This document shows positions 36,688-41,839 of a DNA stretch of 41,839 nucleotides, piece by piece. This DNA comes from an uncultured Clostridia bacterium (GTDB lineage Bacteria > Bacillota > Clostridia > Oscillospirales > Acutalibacteraceae), in assembly GCA_946637545.1 (NCBI GenBank), contig CAMPBI010000002.1, forward strand, positions 1-41,839, given 5' to 3'. Below the pieces are notes generated by a model. The model was not told the origin of the DNA and did not search any database. It worked only from the letters and a program-made list of their open reading frames with translations. Position numbers and translations under genes: made by a program. Each line of letters starts with the position of its first letter. The stretch's first letter is position 1.

Positions 36688-37917
36688 ATGAACAGTAAAA
36701 AAGTTGTGATTATCGGCGGCGGCGCGGCAGGACTTTTAGCCGCGGCAGAGAGCGCAAAACGCGGGCTTGACACCGTCATAATTGAAAAAAACAGCCGACC
36801 TGCCCGAAAGGTTATGATTACGGGCAAAGGCAGATGCAATGTCACAAACGCTTGCTTTGACATTGATGAGCTTATTTCAAATGTCGTAACGAATCCACGC
36901 TTTATGTACTCGGCTTTTTCGGCGTTTATGCCTTATGACACAATTGCGCTTGTCGAGGATATGGGTGTGCCGACCAAAATCGAACGCGGCAACCGTGTTT
37001 TTCCCGTGTCGGACAAAGCGGTTGATATTGTTGACGCGCTTGTAAAAAACGCTACAGACAGCGGCGCAAAAATAATTGAAGGCACGGCAAAGGCGTTTCG
37101 CTTTGACGGCGACAGAATTGCGGCAGTCGTGCTTTCTGACGGCAGTGAAACAGAGTGCGACGCGGTTGCAGTCTGCACGGGCGGAAAAAGCTACAGCAAA
37201 ACGGGCTCAACGGGCGACGGCTACACGCTTGCAAAAAGCGTGGGGCATACTGTAACCGAACTCAAGCCCTCACTTGTACCGCTTGTGTGCAGCAATAATT
37301 TTGTTCCTGCACTTCAAGGGCTGTCGCTCAAAAACGTTGCAGTCACAGTCTTTGACGGCAACAGCAGAGTTTACAGCGATTTCGGTGAAATGCTCTTCAC
37401 TCATTTCGGCGTAAGCGGACCGGTGATTCTGTCGGCGTCCTGCCATATGAAAGAGCCCGAAAAAAAGAACTACAAAATTGTAATCGACCTCAAGCCTGCG
37501 CTTGACGAGTCACAGCTTGACAAACGCCTTCAGCGCGACTTTGCCGAAAACAATAATAAAGACTTTATAAACTCTTTGTCAAAACTCTTACCAAGGAAGA
37601 TGATTCCTGTTATAGTAAAGCTGTCGGGCATTGAGCCGTCGGCAAAATGCAATCAGATTACAAGGGAGCAGAGGAAGTCTCTCGTTAGTCTGCTTAAGGG
37701 ATTTTCGCTCGATGTCACCGGCTTTCGTCCTATCGAAGAGGCGATTGTTACCTCGGGCGGAGTAAATGTCAGGGAGATTGACCCCAAAACGATGAAATCA
37801 AAAATCGTTAAAAACCTCAGCTTTGCAGGCGAGGTTATTGACGTTGACGCCTACACGGGCGGATTCAATCTGCAGATAGCCTTCAGCACCGGTTATCTTT
37901 GCGGACAAAACATATAA
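36688..37917 (+). CDS. HI0933/YhiN-family NAD(P)/FAD-dependent oxidoreductase
   Basis: VVIIGGGAAGLLAAAESAKRG; KVMITGKGRCNVTNA; GEVIDVDAYTGGFNLQIAFSTG. Confidence 0.95.
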   Translation: MNSKKVVIIGGGAAGLLAAAESAKRGLDTVIIEKNSRPARKVMITGKGRCNVTNACFDIDELISNVVTNPRFMYSAFSAFMPYDTIALVEDMGVPTKIERGNRVFPVSDKAVDIVDALVKNATDSGAKIIEGTAKAFRFDGDRIAAVVLSDGSETECDAVAVCTGGKSYSKTGSTGDGYTLAKSVGHTVTELKPSLVPLVCSNNFVPALQGLSLKNVAVTVFDGNSRVYSDFGEMLFTHFGVSGPVILSASCHMKEPEKKNYKIVIDLKPALDESQLDKRLQRDFAENNNKDFINSLSKLLPRKMIPVIVKLSGIEPSAKCNQITREQRKSLVSLLKGFSLDVTGFRPIEEAIVTSGGVNVREIDPKTMKSKIVKNLSFAGEVIDVDAYTGGFNLQIAFSTGYLCGQNI

Positions 37918-37956
37918 AATTATACTATCCGCTTTTCGACTGAAAGGAGAAAAAAT

Positions 37957-38622
37957 ATGATTAACGTTGCAATTGACGGACCTGCAGGAGCAGGCAAAAG
38001 CACCATTGCAAAAGCGGCGGCAAAGGAACTCGGCTACATTTATGTAGACACCGGCGCGCTTTACAGAACTGTAGCGCTCAGCGCACAGAAAATGGGTATT
38101 CTTGCCGACCTTGACGACGCTGCAGTTGACAAGCTTATCGAAAGCTCAACTGTCGAGATGAAATATATCGACGGCGTGCAGGCAGTCTTTCTCAACGGTG
38201 AGGATGTTTCATCGCTTATCAGAACGCCTGAAATTTCTATGGGCGCAAGTAAGGTTTCTGCTATACCGAAGGTCCGTGCGTTTCTGCTTGATTTGCAGCA
38301 GAATATTGCAAAAACCAATAATGTTATTATGGATGGACGCGATATTGCAACTGTTGTCCTCCCGAACGCCGATGTAAAAATCTTCCTTTTTGCATCGCCC
38401 GAGTGCAGAGCACAGAGAAGATACAAGGAGCTTATCGAAAAAGGCGAAAGCGTTATGTACGAGGATGTTCTCGCCGATGTAAACCAGCGCGATTATCAGG
38501 ATTCGCACCGTGAAATCGCCCCTCTCAAGCCGAGCAAGGATTCCATTATGCTCGATACCTCCGAGCTCAATCTTGAGGAGTCAATAAGCGCTGTAATTAA
38601 TACAATCAAGGAGAATATCTGA
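37957..38622 (+). CDS. cmk: Cytidylate kinase
   Basis: INVAIDGPAGAGKSTIAKAAAKELGYIYVDTGALYRTVAL; MDGRDIATVVLPNADVKIFL. Confidence 0.97.
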   Translation: MINVAIDGPAGAGKSTIAKAAAKELGYIYVDTGALYRTVALSAQKMGILADLDDAAVDKLIESSTVEMKYIDGVQAVFLNGEDVSSLIRTPEISMGASKVSAIPKVRAFLLDLQQNIAKTNNVIMDGRDIATVVLPNADVKIFLFASPECRAQRRYKELIEKGESVMYEDVLADVNQRDYQDSHREIAPLKPSKDSIMLDTSELNLEESISAVINTIKENI

Positions 38623-38624
38623 CA

Positions 38625-39278
38625 ATGAAAGAGTTTGATTATTCACAGGTTAAGCATTACCGTCTTTACGGCTTTGTAAAAAAGGTTTTCGCGCCGCTTG
38701 TAAAAGTAGTGTACCATGTAAAGCTCAAGGGAATTGAAAACATCCCGCCAAAGGGAACGCGCTACATAGTTGCAATTAATCATACCTGCGCGTTCGACCC
38801 TGTTTTTGCCGCAATGAGCAGCGAGGTTCCGGAGCTTCACTTTATGGCAAAGTCTGAACTCTACAAAAACCCAATTGTCGGCTGGTTCATCACCCATATG
38901 TATGGCTTCCCCGTAAGACGCGGCAAGGGCGATACCTCGGCTATCGAGTACGGCGAAAAGATTATCGAAGAAGGACACGTTATGGCAATCTGCCCGGAGG
39001 GCAAGCGTATCAAGGATAAAAACGGCGTTCCGCAAAAAGCAAAGGCAGGCGTTGCAGTTATCGCCAAGGCAACAAATGCGTCGGTACTTCCCGTTGCAAT
39101 CTGCTGCAAGGGCAAAATCAAGATGGGCTCCCATGTCACAGTTTCTTACGGCAAGCTCATCTCTCCCGAGGAAATGGGCTTTAACAAGGAGGATTTCGGT
39201 CCTCATGACATCAAAGACGCAGCAAATCTTGTTATGGAAAGAATAACAGAACTCTGGGAAGCTGAAGTTGGAAAATAA
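38625..39278 (+). CDS. plsC: 1-acyl-sn-glycerol-3-phosphate acyltransferase
   Basis: NHTCAFDPVF (NHx4D), FPVRRGKGDTSAI, ICPEGKRIKD. Confidence 0.93.
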   Translation: MKEFDYSQVKHYRLYGFVKKVFAPLVKVVYHVKLKGIENIPPKGTRYIVAINHTCAFDPVFAAMSSEVPELHFMAKSELYKNPIVGWFITHMYGFPVRRGKGDTSAIEYGEKIIEEGHVMAICPEGKRIKDKNGVPQKAKAGVAVIAKATNASVLPVAICCKGKIKMGSHVTVSYGKLISPEEMGFNKEDFGPHDIKDAANLVMERITELWEAEVGK

Positions 39279-39283
39279 TTATT

Positions 39284-39390
39284 AATTATGAATTATGAGT
39301 TATGAATTTTGGGTCCTGCGGACAGCAATTATAAATGGGTGTGGGCAACACCCACCATTAATTCATAATTTATCATTCAAAATTCCTCAT
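39284..39390 (+). repeat. ORF-less copy of the inverted-repeat family (MITE/REP-like)
   Basis: 39284-39326 is 40/43 identical to reverse complement of 494-536; followed by second arm ATTAATTCATAATTTATCATTCAAAATTC in inverted orientation. Confidence 0.85.
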
Positions 39391-39400
39391 TTTTAAGATT

Positions 39401-41638
39401 ATGATAATTAATTTAGCAAAAACAGCAGGCTTCTGCTTTGGTGTAAACAGAGCAGTAGACCTTGTGTACAAGCTTGTCGGCGAGGGCAAAAAGGTTTGCA
39501 CTCTCGGTCCGATTATTCACAATGCTCAACTTGTTTCTGACCTCGAAAGCAGGGGAGTTAAAATTATAGATTCGCCGTCGGAATGTCCCGACGGTTATAT
39601 GATTGTTGTCAGGACTCACGGAGTTGAAAAAAGCGTTATTGACGAAATCGAGAGCAGAAACATTGAATACATCGACGCGACCTGCCCGTTTGTAACAAAG
39701 ATTCACAACATTGTCAAAGAGCAGGACGACGATACTGTCGTTCTGATTGCAGGCGACAAAAATCACCCCGAGGTTATGGGCATTCGCTCGTACTGCAAGG
39801 GCGTTTCTTATGTGTTTAAAAACGAAAGTGAGCTTGATGAAATTTTACAAAATCCCGAATTTGACAAAAGCGAAAAAATAATTTGTGTATCTCAAACGAC
39901 TTTTTCGCTAAAAGAATGGGAAAAATCCAAGAAAATACTAAAAAAGGTATGTACAAAAAGTAATTTTTTTGATACAATATGTTATGCGACGTCTGATAGG
40001 CAGAGCGAGGCGGAGGAACTTGCAAAAAATTCCGATGCAATGCTTATTATCGGCGGTCGCCATTCATCAAACACCCGCAAGCTTTATGAGGTATGCAAGG
40101 CATACTGTCCGTCGTTTCTGATTGAAACAGCGGCTGAATTGCCATCGCTTCATCTTGACAGATTTCAGGTGCTTGGTGTCACTGCCGGGGCTTCGACACC
40201 CTCGGTAATTATCAAGGAGGTACTCAAAACCATGTCCGAAGAAATTAAAGAAAAGGAAGTTGAAACAGCTTCAGCCGAAACCGTAGAAGTTGTGGAGACA
40301 GCAGAAACCGCTGATAAGGCTGCACAGCCTGCTGTCGAAGCATCTGCTGATGGTGAGGCATCCTTCGAAGAATTACTTAACGAGTCTTTTAAGGAAAATG
40401 ACAACAGCAAGGTAGTAAAGGGAACTGTCGAGAGAATTACTCCCACAGAAGTTTATGTTGACATTCCCGGTAGAAAGCAAACAGGCGTTGTTGCTTTTGA
40501 TGATCTTAGTTCCGAACCCATTTCAAAATGTGAGGATGTTGTTGCAGTAGGCGATGAAATCGACCTTATCATTATGAAAACTGATGATAACGACGGTGTT
40601 CTTAAGCTTTCAAAGCGTCTGCTTGACGCTTCAAAAGGCTGGGAAGAAATCGTTGCCGCCAAAGAAGCAGACGAGATTCTCGAAGGTACGGTAACTCAGG
40701 TTATCAGAGGTGGCGTTCTCGTAACCACCAACGGAACAAGAGTTTTTGTTCCTGCATCACTTACAGGTCTTCCCAGAAATCAGAACCTCGAGGTTCTCCA
40801 GGGCTGCGATGTAAGATTCAAGATTATTGATGTTAACCCCGCACGCCGCAGAGCAGTCGGCTCAATCAAGGTTGTAACCGACGCCGAAAGAAAGGCACAG
40901 CAGGATGCTGCGTGGGCATCACTTGAAGTGGGTCAGAAAATCACAGGTACAGTTAAGTCACTCACATCATACGGTGCGTTTGTTGACCTTGGCGGTATCG
41001 ACGGTATGATACATATTTCTGAACTCTCATGGTCAAGAATCAAGCACCCGTCAGAGGTTGTTAATGTCGGCGACACTGTTGAGGTTACCATCAAGGCACT
41101 CGACGAGGAAACAAGAAAAATCAGCCTCGGCTTCAAGAAGATTGAGGACAATCCGTGGGAGATTCTCAAGAGAGATTATCCCGTAGGTTCAGTTGTTGAC
41201 GCAAGAATCGTAAGCTTTGCAACCTTCGGTGCATTTGCAAACATTCTTCCCACAGTTGACGGTCTTATCCACATCAGCCAGATTTCCTGGGAGCGAATCA
41301 AGGCTCCGCAGGATGTACTTAAAGTCGGCGATGAGGTTAAGGTAAAGATTATCGACATCGACTTTGACAAGAAGAGAGTTTCTCTTTCAATCAAAGAGCT
41401 CCTCGACAAGCCCGAGGAAACAGAGGTTATTCCGGAGCTCGCAGTTGACGAGCCCGCAGAGGAGGCTCCGGCTGAAGAGGCAGAGGAAACACCCGCAGTT
41501 GAGGAAGCACCTGTTGAAGAGGCACCCGCAGTTGAGGAAGCACCTGCTGAAGAGGCTCCTGCAGTTGAGGAAGCTCCTGCTGAAGAGGCTCCTGCAGTTG
41601 AGGAAGCTCCTGCTGAAGAAGCTCCTGCTGAAGAATAA
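39401..41638 (+). CDS. ispH-rpsA: IspH - ribosomal protein S1 fusion (HMBPP reductase with four S1 domains)
   Basis: IspH: AKTAGFCFGVNRAV, VRTHGVEKSVIDE, IDATCPFVTKIH, TAGASTPSVIIKEV; then S1 repeats such as VKSLTSYGAFVDLGGIDGMIHISELSW. Confidence 0.97.
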   Translation: MIINLAKTAGFCFGVNRAVDLVYKLVGEGKKVCTLGPIIHNAQLVSDLESRGVKIIDSPSECPDGYMIVVRTHGVEKSVIDEIESRNIEYIDATCPFVTKIHNIVKEQDDDTVVLIAGDKNHPEVMGIRSYCKGVSYVFKNESELDEILQNPEFDKSEKIICVSQTTFSLKEWEKSKKILKKVCTKSNFFDTICYATSDRQSEAEELAKNSDAMLIIGGRHSSNTRKLYEVCKAYCPSFLIETAAELPSLHLDRFQVLGVTAGASTPSVIIKEVLKTMSEEIKEKEVETASAETVEVVETAETADKAAQPAVEASADGEASFEELLNESFKENDNSKVVKGTVERITPTEVYVDIPGRKQTGVVAFDDLSSEPISKCEDVVAVGDEIDLIIMKTDDNDGVLKLSKRLLDASKGWEEIVAAKEADEILEGTVTQVIRGGVLVTTNGTRVFVPASLTGLPRNQNLEVLQGCDVRFKIIDVNPARRRAVGSIKVVTDAERKAQQDAAWASLEVGQKITGTVKSLTSYGAFVDLGGIDGMIHISELSWSRIKHPSEVVNVGDTVEVTIKALDEETRKISLGFKKIEDNPWEILKRDYPVGSVVDARIVSFATFGAFANILPTVDGLIHISQISWERIKAPQDVLKVGDEVKVKIIDIDFDKKRVSLSIKELLDKPEETEVIPELAVDEPAEEAPAEEAEETPAVEEAPVEEAPAVEEAPAEEAPAVEEAPAEEAPAVEEAPAEEAPAEE
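41519..41617 (+). repeat. In-frame 33-bp tandem repeats (three full units) encoding EAPAVEEAPAE
   Basis: Units 41519-41551, 41552-41584, 41585-41617. Confidence 0.9.
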
Positions 41639-41700
41639 TATGATTTTAAGGACTGCTTTGCACCCAAAATTAGCGAATTTTTGTTAGAACAAAGCATACA

Positions 41701-41734
41701 ATCACCGTAAGGCATCAGCCTTGCGGTGATTTTT
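41701..41734 (+). terminator. Rho-independent terminator after ispH-rpsA
   Basis: ATCACCGTAAGG-CATCAG-CCTTGCGGTGAT (one G-U) then TTTT. Confidence 0.9.
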
Positions 41735-41839
41735 AATACAGTTATATCGAAAAAGTCGCAATATTTGGCTAACACTATTTTCGCGGGTGCCCCTTTCAGT
41801 CCTTTTTTCTTGCTAATGCATTGATTATATGTTATTATA

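Noticed and set aside
39401-40250. ispH and rpsA as two genes joined by error
   Set aside because: The fusion is well known in Clostridia and the frame is continuous with a normal linker.
41519-41617. Regular repeats as a CRISPR array
   Set aside because: Contiguous in-frame units without spacers, encoding EAPAVEEAPAE; coding tandem repeat.
41176-41775. Ser/Ala/Gly-repeat ORF on the minus strand
   Set aside because: Pure antisense reading of the S1 tail repeats; no RBS or homology.
1-41839. tRNA, rRNA, prophage, transposase or integrase genes
   Set aside because: None recognised on either strand; intergenic spaces are short and explained by promoters, terminators or the repeat family.

Overview
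The window is a compact, mostly plus-strand chromosomal segment of a sporulating Firmicute, probably Clostridia/Ruminococcaceae-like (inferred from gene content and order only). From left to right it carries: the 3' end of uppS; a four-helix-bundle (23S-IVP-like) gene bracketed by imperfect ~43-bp inverted repeats; cdsA-dxr-rseP-ispG-polC; a his operon starting with a fused hisZ-hisG; recJ-relA-dtd-MBL-hemZ; a spoVB-like flippase, mazG, hup and rqcP; a ~5.8-kb block (O-antigen-ligase-like gene, two tandem membrane-anchored PpiC foldases, a small coiled-coil gene); yabP-yabQ-divIC; an RlmL-like methyltransferase; spoIIGA-sigE; DUF378, manA, ABC-F, an HI0933-type flavoprotein, cmk, plsC and an ispH-rpsA fusion. 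The observations I consider most worth following up are: (1) a repeat family with a compensatory hairpin core that brackets the IVP-like gene and recurs without any gene ~39 kb away; (2) terminator-like hairpins whose 3' arm is also the Shine-Dalgarno sequence of the next gene (yabP, spoIIGA, DUF378), with a TATAAT and a near-consensus Spo0A box placed so that only a spoIIGA transcript starting inside the hairpin would have a free RBS; (3) spoIIGA and yabQ with no ATG/GTG/TTG ahead of their first transmembrane helix, implying AUU/AUA starts; (4) a PolC lacking the inserted DEDD exonuclease but with an apparently intact PHP metal site; (5) the HisZ-HisG fusion and its operator-like palindrome. 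No database search or folding program was run; all family calls are by recognition.
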